This document shows, piece after piece, positions 36,767 through 44,511 of a DNA stretch of 64,000 bases. The DNA is taken from contig NZ_CP054932.1 of NCBI RefSeq assembly GCF_013364275.1, positions 6,448,001 through 6,512,000 of the forward strand, written 5' to 3'. Within the stretch, counting starts at the first letter, position 1, and the number at the start of each line of letters is the position of its first letter. The position numbers and the translations under genes were made by a program. Source of the DNA: Actinomadura sp. NAK00032. Lineage in GTDB: Bacteria > Actinomycetota > Actinomycetes > Streptosporangiales > Streptosporangiaceae. Under the pieces are notes generated by a model, which ran no database searches, was not told the DNA's origin, and worked only from the letters and a program-made list of their open reading frames with translations.

Positions 36767-37408
36767 TTAGCCGGACACGGTCAACTTGTAGTCGGCGGCT
36801 GTACGGAAGTCGCCGCTGCTGCCGCGGATGGCGAGTTTGTGCTGGCCGGCCGCCAGCGGCGGGATGACGCCCCAAAGCCCGCAACCGTACGCCTGGACGA
36901 CCCCCTCGTCGCTGGCCGGGTTACCGGCGACCCCGACGATCGTGATGGGTGTCGGCGACCACCGCTTCAAGGGCACGTTCTTCCCGTCCAGGGTGATGCT
37001 TCCTGCGGCGCTCCGCATGAACTCCGCGCACTCCTGCTCGGAGCCCCGCTGATTGACGACCGGCGCGACGATCGTCCGGCCCGCCGGTACCTCGCAGCGA
37101 CGCGACACGGCCCCGCCGAACGTCCCGGCCAGGAGCCAGAGGCCCGCAGGCTGCCCGGCCGCGCAGAACTCACCCGTCGTGTCCTCCACGGGATTGCGCC
37201 CCGACGGCGCACCGGCAGCCCAACTCCACCAGGTCCCCTGCACTTCTCCGGGCTGCAGTGCTGCGGACGCGCTCGGCGAAGGCGTCCCGCCCTCCGTGGC
37301 CGCTTCCGCCTCGACCGACGCCGCGACATCGTCGTCCGGGTTCGCCTCAGCACACCCGGCGACCAGCCCTAACACAACCAGCGAAACCACAACTCGCCCA
37401 CGAATCAT
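36767..37408 (-). CDS. Lipoprotein of unknown function
   Basis: A 213-residue secreted lipoprotein. The signal peptide ends in the lipobox LVAGC, with Cys19 as the lipidation site. A low-complexity Ala/Glu/Ser/Pro linker follows, then a folded domain (GEVQGTWWSWAAG to the end) with four Cys that could pair outside the cell. It has the motif TWWSWA, then EDTTGEFCAAGQ and RWSPTPITI. I recall similar WWxWA proteins as actinobacterial surface proteins but know no function. Predicted to sit on the outer face of the membrane. Confidence 0.8.
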   Translation of the reverse strand: MIRGRVVVSLVVLGLVAGCAEANPDDDVAASVEAEAATEGGTPSPSASAALQPGEVQGTWWSWAAGAPSGRNPVEDTTGEFCAAGQPAGLWLLAGTFGGAVSRRCEVPAGRTIVAPVVNQRGSEQECAEFMRSAAGSITLDGKNVPLKRWSPTPITIVGVAGNPASDEGVVQAYGCGLWGVIPPLAAGQHKLAIRGSSGDFRTAADYKLTVSG

Positions 37409-37453
37409 CGCCGCAGATTAGCGCAACCCGATCTCCCAGCCGCGAGGAGCCGT

Positions 37454-37654
37454 TCAGTCGCCGGCGCGTAGGGCGAGAGCACCATGCTTGATGCGCGTGA
37501 CCAGTTGAGAGAACTCCCGGCTGCTGAGCCCGAGGTGACCGCCGGCTGGGTCCTTCGAGTCACGCACGCCTATTGCGCCGTCAAGCCTGGCCAGCTCAAC
37601 GCATGCATTGTCGTTGACGCCACCGCTCCGGGAACTCTTGCGCCATTCGATCAC
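37454..37654 (-). CDS. DUF397 protein
   Basis: A 66-residue DUF397 protein with the family start WRKSSRSGGVNDNACVELA and the internal VRDSKDPAGGHL. In actinomycetes such proteins are encoded directly after an XRE-DUF5753 regulator and are thought to act with it, as in BldB/WhiJ-like modules. The ATG overlaps the regulator stop by four bases, which supports a functional pair. Confidence 0.92.
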   Translation of the reverse strand: MIEWRKSSRSGGVNDNACVELARLDGAIGVRDSKDPAGGHLGLSSREFSQLVTRIKHGALALRAGD

Positions 37655-38463
37655 AGGTATCTCTCCCGCACCTTTCCGAGCAACTTACGCGAATCATCGC
37701 GAGATAGGGCCAATGCCCCAAGTTGATCGAACTGTATCGCGAGAGCGCCGACTTCGTCACTAGCCTCGATGAAGCGCCCGGCCAACTGTGCACCGGCGTA
37801 AGAGACTTGCCGTCCCCCCAGGTCGAGGAGCTGAAAGGCGCCGTCCAGCCCGGGGTGGGCACCCACCGACCTCAAGATGACGCGTACGGACACATGCGGC
37901 AGTTCATCGACCTCGAGCAGGTGGTCGAGCTGCTCCTTCATGATCTGCGGACCTCCGATCGGACGGTCCACCACGTCTTCGTCGAGGATGATCCACACAT
38001 ACGGCGGGTCCGCCTTGGCGAGGATCTCCTGGCGCCTGCGACGTGCTTCCACCTCTCGATCACTTTGCAGCGCCTGCCCTCCGGAGAGCAACAGCGCACG
38101 CGCATAATCGGGTGTCTGCACGGGGACCGGCACGGATTTCCCGTGGTAGATCTTAATTACCCTCGCGCCCGATTCGTACTGCATGTACTGCTTGAACCAG
38201 TCCGGGTCATGTCCGGTGATCGCGTAGTGGCGGAGCCGTTGAAAATGGCCCCCAGTGTCCCACGCCTCGTCCAGCAGGATCAGGTACTGGTCAGCTGGAC
38301 GAAGCCTGCCTGCTTCCCAGTTGGATACAGTGCCGCGCGCCACCCGGACGATCTGGGCGGTCTGCGCCAAAGACAGACCCCGCCGAGTTCGGTAAAACCA
38401 CAGGTCAAACGCCAGCCAAGCCCAAAGTGACGAGTTCGGGTCGATGGTCTCACGAACACTCAC
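37651..38463 (-). CDS. XRE family regulator with DUF5753 (WhiJ-like)
   Basis: A 270-residue regulator. The helix-turn-helix is near residues 25-55 (RRGLSLAQTAQIVRVARG, then VSNWEAGRLRP). The C-terminal two thirds are DUF5753 (YESGARVIKIYHGKSVPVPVQT in parts). I chose the GTG at 38463 because GGAGG lies five bases upstream and gives a normal N-terminus; the frame is open up to 38670. The local DNA is less GC-rich than its neighbours. It forms an operon with DUF397 and is divergent from the ATPase at 38563, a standard actinomycete trio linked to development or stress control. Confidence 0.9.
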   Translation of the reverse strand: MSVRETIDPNSSLWAWLAFDLWFYRTRRGLSLAQTAQIVRVARGTVSNWEAGRLRPADQYLILLDEAWDTGGHFQRLRHYAITGHDPDWFKQYMQYESGARVIKIYHGKSVPVPVQTPDYARALLLSGGQALQSDREVEARRRRQEILAKADPPYVWIILDEDVVDRPIGGPQIMKEQLDHLLEVDELPHVSVRVILRSVGAHPGLDGAFQLLDLGGRQVSYAGAQLAGRFIEASDEVGALAIQFDQLGALALSRDDSRKLLGKVRERYL

Positions 38464-38562
38464 TCCGACCTCCAGCGTATTCCATGGATTCCAATCCATC
38501 ACAGGGTAAACACACCTCACGCATCCTGGGCAAGGAATCACCGGAAAACCAGGACGGCGGAT

Positions 38563-39000
38563 ATGAACGATCAAGTGCCGGTAGTCGAAATGCCGGAATC
38601 GGGCGAAATTCGGATGACGCTGCTCGGAGTGGACTGTTCGGTCTCGCTCGCGCGTGAACTCGTCCGGCATGCCCTGCTCAATTGGGGCTGCGAGCGTGAG
38701 CTGATCGACGACTCCGTGGTCGTTATGAGCGAAATCGTGACGAATGCCGTGGAGGCGGCGCGCGGGCGGCTGCTCAGGATCCGGGTCGCGTTGAGCGACG
38801 GCGCCCCGGTGCTCGAGTGCTGGGACCCCTCCCCCGAGCTTCCGTGCGCCTCGGCCGCCGGGCTGGACGCCCTGAGCGGGCGCGGTCTCGCGATCATCGC
38901 CGCCTACGCCCAGGACACCGGCGTCCGCCCGTCCGCCACGGGCGAGGGAAAGATCGTCTGGGCGATCATGCCCGTCCCCGAGAAGGCCCTACGGCGGTAG
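38563..39000 (+). CDS. RsbW-like ATP-binding (HATPase_c) protein
   Basis: A 145-residue GHKL-fold protein of the anti-sigma factor/serine kinase type common in actinomycetes. The N-box is VVMSEIVTNAVEAA; the G1-like box is weak (LECWDPSPEL replaces the usual DxGxG). The G2-like LSGRGLAIIAAYAQDTG is clear. The altered G1 raises doubt about kinase activity. It is divergent from the XRE-DUF397 pair and probably works with them. AGGACGG precedes the ATG. Confidence 0.82.
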   Translation: MNDQVPVVEMPESGEIRMTLLGVDCSVSLARELVRHALLNWGCERELIDDSVVVMSEIVTNAVEAARGRLLRIRVALSDGAPVLECWDPSPELPCASAAGLDALSGRGLAIIAAYAQDTGVRPSATGEGKIVWAIMPVPEKALRR

Positions 39001-39131
39001 GCGGTTTCGCCGGTGATCCCCGGGAAGGCGGCGTGGGAGCCAGTGAACCCTACGGGGGTACTGTATGTTTTCCTGGAGGCGTACGTATCACTCCTACCGT
39101 CCCCCACAGCAACCCTGGAAAGGGCGCAGAG

Positions 39132-39755
39132 ATGCTGTTCGTTGAACTTCTCGTTGCCAAGCAAGCGTTCACCGAAGCCGAGTGCCGCGCCTTGGCCTCC
39201 TCTCTCACGGCCGAGCGGCTCCTCTCCGACGGTGACGGCGTTCACCACACGGATCCAGGCGTGCTCGCCTGGTTCGGATCTCTCACCCATGTCACCGTCC
39301 GACGGCCGGACATCTGGATCACGGGTGCCGGAGTGCCGGGCGAGGAGGCCCCGCCGTGCTGCGTGGTGCGGATCCAGGTGGGAGCGTGGGCCAAGGAGAT
39401 GAGCGAGCACCTCATCGAGAGAGCCACGCGGGAACTGGTGAAAACGGCGTCGGGATTCGACGGAGAGTCGCGTGAGCCGCAGGTGCTGGTGCAGGTGGCC
39501 GGCGTCCCGGAGGGCGGTTACGGCCTGGACGGACAGGTGCGCCGAACCGCCGACATCCAAGAGATGATGGAGCAGGCGAAGACGGGGACGGGCGAACAGG
39601 TCCCACCGGGGATGGCCATCGATCCCACCTGCGGCGCGATCATCCCGGCGGACTCTCCTGTCACCGCGGAAGTGGACGGGGAGATCTTCAGGTTCTGCTG
39701 CACGCACTGCCGGGGCAGCTTCGTCAAGCAACGGCGTGCGGCCACCAGTTCCTGA
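39132..39755 (+). CDS. Double tautomerase-like protein with C-terminal YHS-like metal motif
   Basis: A 207-residue protein. The N-terminal part (residues 1-65, LFVELLVAKQAFTEAECRAL) and middle part (about 75-140, VVRIQVGAWAKEMSEHLIER) resemble two tautomerase repeats; Met-Leu replaces the Met-Pro start. The last 45 residues form a YHS-like motif: DPTCGAIIPADSP, then FRFCCTHCRGSF. YHS motifs bind soft metals such as copper or mercury and are usual in metal ATPases and reductases. AAAGGG precedes the ATG at 39132. The fusion is unusual; function unknown. Confidence 0.7.
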   Translation: MLFVELLVAKQAFTEAECRALASSLTAERLLSDGDGVHHTDPGVLAWFGSLTHVTVRRPDIWITGAGVPGEEAPPCCVVRIQVGAWAKEMSEHLIERATRELVKTASGFDGESREPQVLVQVAGVPEGGYGLDGQVRRTADIQEMMEQAKTGTGEQVPPGMAIDPTCGAIIPADSPVTAEVDGEIFRFCCTHCRGSFVKQRRAATSS

Positions 39756-39805
39756 AAGCCAGGGCGGTCTTTTCACTGGTCAGTGCGGGACGATGCCAGC
39801 TCACC

Positions 39806-39848
39806 CGCGCTGCTCGCACTCGCGTGCCAATGCGGTGCGAGCAGCGCG
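39806..39848. terminator. Strong bidirectional hairpin
   Basis: A perfect 14-bp stem, CGCGCTGCTCGCAC paired with GTGCGAGCAGCGCG around a 15-base loop, lies between two converging genes. Confidence 0.75.
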
Positions 39849-39860
39849 CTGGTCGCTGTC

Positions 39861-40565
39861 TCAGGCTGCCGCCAGGCCGCTGTGCGGGGCCGTCTCGGCG
39901 TGGCGGAGGGCGGTGAGGACCGTGTCCTCCGTTGAGTGCACCTCCGGGTACATCTTCTCCGGGTCGGTGTGGAGCTGGTAGTCCCAGACGAACCCGTAGA
40001 TCCCGAGGGTGACGATCGTCAGCAGGAGATGCGTCCCGAAGCCTCGTCGCAGATCCGGGACGGGCTCGTAGGTCACGCGGTACTGGACGATCCCGAGCCG
40101 CAGCCAGACGTCGCTGAGGCTGTCGGTGAAGTCCTCTTCGGTGAGCTGGATCTCCCACCAGAACCGCATTGTGCGGTAGTAGGCGTAGAGGCCGTAGATC
40201 CCGAGGGTGATGAAGGAGAGGAAGACGGACAGACCCGCGTTGACCGGCCTGTGCTCGTCCTCGAAGCGTTCCTTGACGTAGCGCCGGAGGTCGTCCAGCT
40301 GCTTCATGTCCTCGCCGTCGCGGCCGCTCTGCTCGGCGTACTGCCTCGTGGCCTCGATGACGGCGCCGTAGTAGTGGTATCGCCGGTCACGGAAGAGATC
40401 CGTGCGCTTCAGCCGGCGGTAGAAGACCACCACGGTGTAGATGCCGAGTGTCACCCACGAGAGCAAGAACATGTAGATGGCCCAGTCGACGAGCCTCTGG
40501 TCGGTGGCACGCCTCTCGTGGACGTAGCGGTCGACCTTCTGGACGGCTGGCAGTGGTTGTCCCAT
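39861..40565 (-). CDS. Membrane protein with three TLGIY repeats (DUF4234-like)
   Basis: A 234-residue protein with three hydrophobic repeats, each containing a TLGIY core: FLLSWVTLGIYTVVVFYRR, FLSFITLGIYGLYAYYRTM and LLTIVTLGIYGFVWDYQL. The repeats are separated by charged linkers of about 60 to 85 residues, the first helical (DEDMKQLDD-type). The TLGIY-x-x-x-W/Y-YR pattern matches DUF4234-type membrane proteins, which usually carry fewer copies. The function is unknown. The ATG at 40565 follows GGAGAAGGGG. Confidence 0.75.
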   Translation of the reverse strand: MGQPLPAVQKVDRYVHERRATDQRLVDWAIYMFLLSWVTLGIYTVVVFYRRLKRTDLFRDRRYHYYGAVIEATRQYAEQSGRDGEDMKQLDDLRRYVKERFEDEHRPVNAGLSVFLSFITLGIYGLYAYYRTMRFWWEIQLTEEDFTDSLSDVWLRLGIVQYRVTYEPVPDLRRGFGTHLLLTIVTLGIYGFVWDYQLHTDPEKMYPEVHSTEDTVLTALRHAETAPHSGLAAA

Positions 40566-40689
40566 GGCCCCTTCTCCCTGCGAACGGAGATGTTCAAGGG
40601 AGCGGCGACGTACCACAATCGTGTGCGGCGGTTCTCAGGCCGTCCGCGCTTCTGCTTACGATACGCCTGGCCCGGGCGGTCGCCTAGGG

Positions 40690-41193
40690 TCAGCGGGCGT
40701 CGCGGCGGGCCTGGCGGCGGGTGCCCTTGGCCCGGGTGGCGGCGTGGCGGCGGTTCAGGGCCGGGTCGTTGCTCGTCGGTCTGCGGCGGCGGGTGGTCTG
40801 GGACGTCATCGACTCCGATCGCGGAGCGCCGGGCTGGGGCGGGGGCGTGCCGGACGGGTTGGCGGCGGCGATGCGTTCGGCCTTCAACTCGGCCGCGCTG
40901 CGGCGGGCGGCCCTGGACAGGTACCAGCTCACGCGGGCCAGGGCGTCCTCGAACACCTCGGCCTTCTGGGCGTTGCGCTGGTTCTTCGGACGGGCCTTGC
41001 CGCGCCCGCCGTACTCCTCGACGCGCGCGCTGGCGGTGCGCCGGTACTGCTTGCTGTACTTGTCGCGGGCCCGGCGGATCCGCGTGTGCAGGTCCGCGAG
41101 GTCGTCCTCGTCCAGGCGGGTGAGCTCGGCGGTCCCGGTCTCCCGGACGAGGGCCATCTCGGGCTCGTTCAGCGAGTTCAGCAGCGCCTTCAT
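40690..41193 (-). CDS. Basic hypothetical protein
   Basis: A 167-residue, strongly basic, mostly helical protein (LDEDDLADLHTRIRRARDKY and YRRTASARVEEYGG). The last 40 residues are an Arg/Lys/Thr/Pro tail (TSQTTRRRRPTSND) that could bind nucleic acid. I do not recognise a family with certainty. The ATG at 41193 follows GGAGGG by three bases. It lies alone between two unrelated genes on the same strand. Confidence 0.7.
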   Translation of the reverse strand: MKALLNSLNEPEMALVRETGTAELTRLDEDDLADLHTRIRRARDKYSKQYRRTASARVEEYGGRGKARPKNQRNAQKAEVFEDALARVSWYLSRAARRSAAELKAERIAAANPSGTPPPQPGAPRSESMTSQTTRRRRPTSNDPALNRRHAATRAKGTRRQARRDAR

Positions 41194-41295
41194 CGGCCCT
41201 CCATGCGGTCGGTGCGCGCTTTCGAGCGTCGCATGCGCCGCGCTAAGGGCAGGGAGACGAAGCACCCAAAAACGGCAAAGCGTGCGACACGGAGG

Positions 41296-42258
41296 TCAGG
41301 CGGCCCGGGCCTCGGCGGTGGTGGCGCGGCGGGCGAAGGCGCCGATCTCCTTGATGGCGACCAGGCCCTCGCGGGAGATGTCGGCGAAGACCTGGAAGAC
41401 GTGGACCTGGCCCTCCCAGACCTGGAGCGTGCAGGGGACGCCGGCGGCGCCCAGGCGTTCGGCCATCAGTTCGGCGTCGGCGAGGATGACCTCGATCGCT
41501 CCTGCCTGGATGAGGACGGGCGGCAGGCCGCCGAGGTCGGCGTGCACCGGGGAGAGCCACGGGTCGGTCGGCTCGGCGTCCGGGAAGCACATGTGGACCA
41601 TGTCCCACATCCGGTGCGCCGGGATGAACGGGTCGAGGGCCGCGTTGGCGTGCGCGATCTTCGGGGCGATGTCCAGGTCGGCGAAGGGCGACAGGGCCGC
41701 GATCCCGGCGGGACCGGGCAGGCCCGCGCGGAGGGCGTGCAGCGGCGCCATGAAGGCCAGGTAGCCGCCCGCGGAGTCGCCCGCGACGACGATGTCGCCC
41801 GGGTCGCGGGTCTTCAGGAGCAGGCGGTAGGCGTCGACGCAGTCGTCGATGGACGTCTGGATCGGGACGCGCGGCTGCATCCGGTAGGCGACCGACAGGA
41901 CGGGCATGCCGGCGGCCTGGGAGATGCGGGCGATCATGCGGCGGTGGGTGCGCAGGCCGCAGGCGACGAAGCCGCCGCCGTGGAAGTACAGGATCGCCTG
42001 CCGGGAGCCCATGGACACGCCGGGGCCGCGGACCCATTCGGCTCCGCAGCCGAGCCCCCGCACCTTGGTGACCCTCGTGCCGCGCGGCGGCAGCAGGAGG
42101 GCCGCGCCGAGGTCGATCAGCGGGGCGAAGCGGAGGGCGCGCGGGGTCCACGGGAGGCGTTCGACGAGCGGACGCATGAACCTGTGCATGAACCGGGCGG
42201 CGAGCCGCGCTCCCCGGCCGCATCCCGCGCGTTCCTCGATGACCGGTGCGACCGCCAT
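41296..42258 (-). CDS. Alpha/beta hydrolase, hormone-sensitive lipase family
   Basis: A 320-residue esterase/lipase. The HSL-family oxyanion motif YFHGGGFVACG and the nucleophile motif AGDSAGGY are intact. The acid is likely in the ALDPFIP/QAGAIEVIL region, and the catalytic His in GQVHVFQVF. It hydrolyses short- to medium-chain esters; the natural substrate is unknown. A TetR-type palindrome lies 37 bases upstream of the ATG and probably controls the gene. Confidence 0.92.
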   Translation of the reverse strand: MAVAPVIEERAGCGRGARLAARFMHRFMRPLVERLPWTPRALRFAPLIDLGAALLLPPRGTRVTKVRGLGCGAEWVRGPGVSMGSRQAILYFHGGGFVACGLRTHRRMIARISQAAGMPVLSVAYRMQPRVPIQTSIDDCVDAYRLLLKTRDPGDIVVAGDSAGGYLAFMAPLHALRAGLPGPAGIAALSPFADLDIAPKIAHANAALDPFIPAHRMWDMVHMCFPDAEPTDPWLSPVHADLGGLPPVLIQAGAIEVILADAELMAERLGAAGVPCTLQVWEGQVHVFQVFADISREGLVAIKEIGAFARRATTAEARAA

Positions 42259-42294
42259 GTCCCGTTCCTCCCGTCACGTCGGAACGGGAGCTTA

Positions 42295-42310
42295 CCAAGT
42301 AAGTGCTTGG
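42295..42310. promoter_or_regulatory. TetR-type operator upstream of the esterase
   Basis: The inverted repeat CCAAG-TAAGTG-CTTGG lies between the DUF1349 stop and the esterase start. Its CAAG-N6-CTTG form is typical of TetR-family operators. No TetR gene is present in the window. Confidence 0.55.
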
Positions 42311-42314
42311 GTGC

Positions 42315-42878
42315 CTACGGATGGAGGGCCGCGTCGGGCGGGCCCGCGGTCACGCCGGTGAAGCGCACGGTCAGGCCCTCGCGTTCGGGGGCGCAGCAGT
42401 AGGGGCCCGCCGTCGCCGCCACCCCCGAGGGGAACGGGGCGAGCCGGATCAGCTGCCAGGGGTCGTCGCCCGCGCGGGCCCGGATCGTCACGGCGTCGCC
42501 CGAGCGGCTGGCCCGGATCGTCACCTCGCGGCCGTGCCACGGGACGGGCGCCGACGACCAGTCGGAGACCTCGCGGGTTACCACGGCGCCCAGTTGCAGG
42601 GCGCCGTCGCAGTACTCGACGCCCGCCTTGATCCAGGTCTCCTCGTCCAGGCGCACGAGCAGGCCCGCCTGGTCGAACTGGTGGTCGTAGTCGGCGACGA
42701 ACGACACCTCGATCGCCGCCTCGGGGCCGAGCGGCGTCAGCAGGGCGTGGCCGCCGTCGCGGTCGTAGCCGTAGGACGTCGTCCGCCAGAAGTCGCCGCC
42801 CTTCGCGGCGGTGACGAGCAGCGCGCCGCCGTCCTCGACGGCGGCCGGGGGCGGGTTGAGCCATTCGCCGGTGATCAC
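42315..42878 (-). CDS. DUF1349 domain protein
   Basis: A 187-residue protein of the DUF1349 family, a concanavalin-like beta-jelly roll. Typical features are the VSFVADYDHQFDQAGLLVRL core, then ETWIKAGVEYCDG and PWHGREVTIRASRSGD. Relatives occur as YesU-like cytosolic proteins near carbohydrate genes. No catalytic motif is known. It is upstream of the esterase on the same strand with the operator in between. Confidence 0.88.
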   Translation of the reverse strand: MITGEWLNPPPAAVEDGGALLVTAAKGGDFWRTTSYGYDRDGGHALLTPLGPEAAIEVSFVADYDHQFDQAGLLVRLDEETWIKAGVEYCDGALQLGAVVTREVSDWSSAPVPWHGREVTIRASRSGDAVTIRARAGDDPWQLIRLAPFPSGVAATAGPYCCAPEREGLTVRFTGVTAGPPDAALHP

Positions 42879-43025
42879 GCCCCGAACCTACGGGAGGGGT
42901 GGGGTTAACTCCACCTCCGGCCCTGGACCTTTCCTCCGGTTTTCATGGTGCTGGGCCCAGTGCCCGCCGAAGTGTCGGACGCGAAGGTTGTGATGGCACC
43001 AGAAGACCGGCACGGGGAGGGCAAC

Positions 43026-43943
43026 ATGGCGGGCACCGCGGCACTAGGGGCGATGCGGGGGAAGGCACGGCCGCTGCTCACCGAGGCCGGGCTCCTGGTG
43101 GTCCTGTTCGCGTTCTACAAGTGGGGCCGGACGCTGATCGAGCAGGGCCCCGCCGAGGCGATGGCGAACGCGGAGTGGTTGTGGCGGTTCGAGCGGTCGT
43201 GGCTGCCGAACGAGGTGGACGTCCAGCAGTGGGCGCTCGGCTGGGACCACACCGCGTTCCTCGCCAACGTCTACTACGTGAGCGTGCACTTCCCCGGGAC
43301 GGCACTGCTGCTGATCTGGCTTTTCGTCCGGCACCGGTCGTCCTATGCGAGGGTGCGCAACGAGTTGGTGGTGATGACGGCGGCGGGGCTCGCGGTGCAC
43401 ATGCTCTTCCCGCTCGCGCCGCCCCGGCTGGCGGGCATCGGGGCCGTCGACACGATGCTGACCGTGGGGCCGTCCGCCTACCCGGCGGCGGCTGACGGGA
43501 TCGCCAACCAGTACGCGGCGATGCCCTCGCTGCACATCGGGTGGGCGCTGCTGGTGGCGGTCGCGGTGGTCCGGGTGTCGCGGAGCCCGTGGCGGTGGGT
43601 GGTCGCGCTGCACGCGCCGGCCACGGTATTCGTGGTGGTCGTGACCGCGAACCACTACTGGACGGACGGGATCGTCGCCGCCCTCCTGCTCGCCGGCGCC
43701 ATGGCGCTGGTTTCCGTCGCGGGGCGGGTGCGGCAGGGTGGGGGGCATGCTGCTGCCGACGCACACGAGTACCGAGGTGCCGGACGTCCCCGTGGCCCTG
43801 TTGCCGGTGGGGAGCTTCGAGCAGCACGGCCCGTTCCTCCCGCTGGCGACGGACACGGTGATCGCGTGCACGCTGGCGGCGGAGATCGCGACGACCCATC
43901 CGGTACGGACGCTCCCGCCCGTGACGATCTCGTGCTCGCATGA
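43026..43943 (+). CDS. PAP2 superfamily membrane phosphatase
   Basis: A 305-residue multi-pass protein of the inositol-phosphotransferase/PAP2 type. The catalytic histidines are in MPSLHIGW and TANHYWTD, and PLAPPRLAG is typical. It is clearly related to the N-terminal half of the PAP2-WS/DGAT fusion at 19879. The last 65 residues have an odd composition (Gly/Ala/Arg/Asp) and overlap the creatininase gene by 197 bases in another frame, so the true C-terminus may be shorter or the frame has slipped. GGGGAGGG precedes the ATG. Confidence 0.82.
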   Translation: MAGTAALGAMRGKARPLLTEAGLLVVLFAFYKWGRTLIEQGPAEAMANAEWLWRFERSWLPNEVDVQQWALGWDHTAFLANVYYVSVHFPGTALLLIWLFVRHRSSYARVRNELVVMTAAGLAVHMLFPLAPPRLAGIGAVDTMLTVGPSAYPAAADGIANQYAAMPSLHIGWALLVAVAVVRVSRSPWRWVVALHAPATVFVVVVTANHYWTDGIVAALLLAGAMALVSVAGRVRQGGGHAAADAHEYRGAGRPRGPVAGGELRAARPVPPAGDGHGDRVHAGGGDRDDPSGTDAPARDDLVLA

Positions 43944-44511
43944 GCACGCCGGCTGGCCCGGGACGGTGAGCATCTCGGCGGCGACCCTCCACGCGGTGGT
44001 GCGGGACGTCGCCGAGTCGCTGCGCCGGGCCGGGGTGCCGAAGCTCGTGCTGGTCAGCGGGCACGGCGGCAACTACGTCCTGGGCAACGTCGTGCAGGAG
44101 GCGCACGGCGACATGGCGCTGTTCCCCGGTTTCGACGACTGGGAGGACGCGCGGCGCGCGGCGGGCGTCGAGACGTCCGGCGAGAGCGACATGCACGCCG
44201 GGGAGCTGGAGACGTCGATCCTGCTGCACGCCCACCCGGAGCTGCTCAGGGACGGGTACGGCACCGCCGACCATCTGGCCGACGACCGGCGGCACCTCCT
44301 GACGGCCGGGATGGCCGCCTACACCGAGTCCGGCGTCATCGGGCGGCCCTCACTGGCCCGCGCCGGCAAGGGCCGGGACGCGCTGCGGAGCCTTGTCGCG
44401 GCGTTCGGGGACGTCCTCGCGGTGCTTCACCAGCAGGGCCGCGGCGCCGGGCAGGCACGCGACGAAGCTCAGCACCCCGTAGACGACGGACACGGTCAGG
44501 CCCTGCGCTGA
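43747..44511 (+). CDS. Creatininase family metal-dependent amidohydrolase
   Basis: A 254-residue member of the creatininase/ArfB/MftE family. Metal and substrate motifs are complete: PVGSFEQHGPFLPLATDT, SCSHEHAGWPGT, VSGHGGN and SDMHAGELETS. Family members open cyclic amides or deformylate pyrimidine intermediates (ArfB), or trim peptides (MftE). Given the neighbouring GTP cyclohydrolase II and pterin-synthase-like genes, an ArfB-like role is attractive but unproven. The C-terminal 50 codons overlap the 3' end of the converging flippase-like gene by 162 bases. Confidence 0.85.
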   Translation: MLLPTHTSTEVPDVPVALLPVGSFEQHGPFLPLATDTVIACTLAAEIATTHPVRTLPPVTISCSHEHAGWPGTVSISAATLHAVVRDVAESLRRAGVPKLVLVSGHGGNYVLGNVVQEAHGDMALFPGFDDWEDARRAAGVETSGESDMHAGELETSILLHAHPELLRDGYGTADHLADDRRHLLTAGMAAYTESGVIGRPSLARAGKGRDALRSLVAAFGDVLAVLHQQGRGAGQARDEAQHPVDDGHGQALR

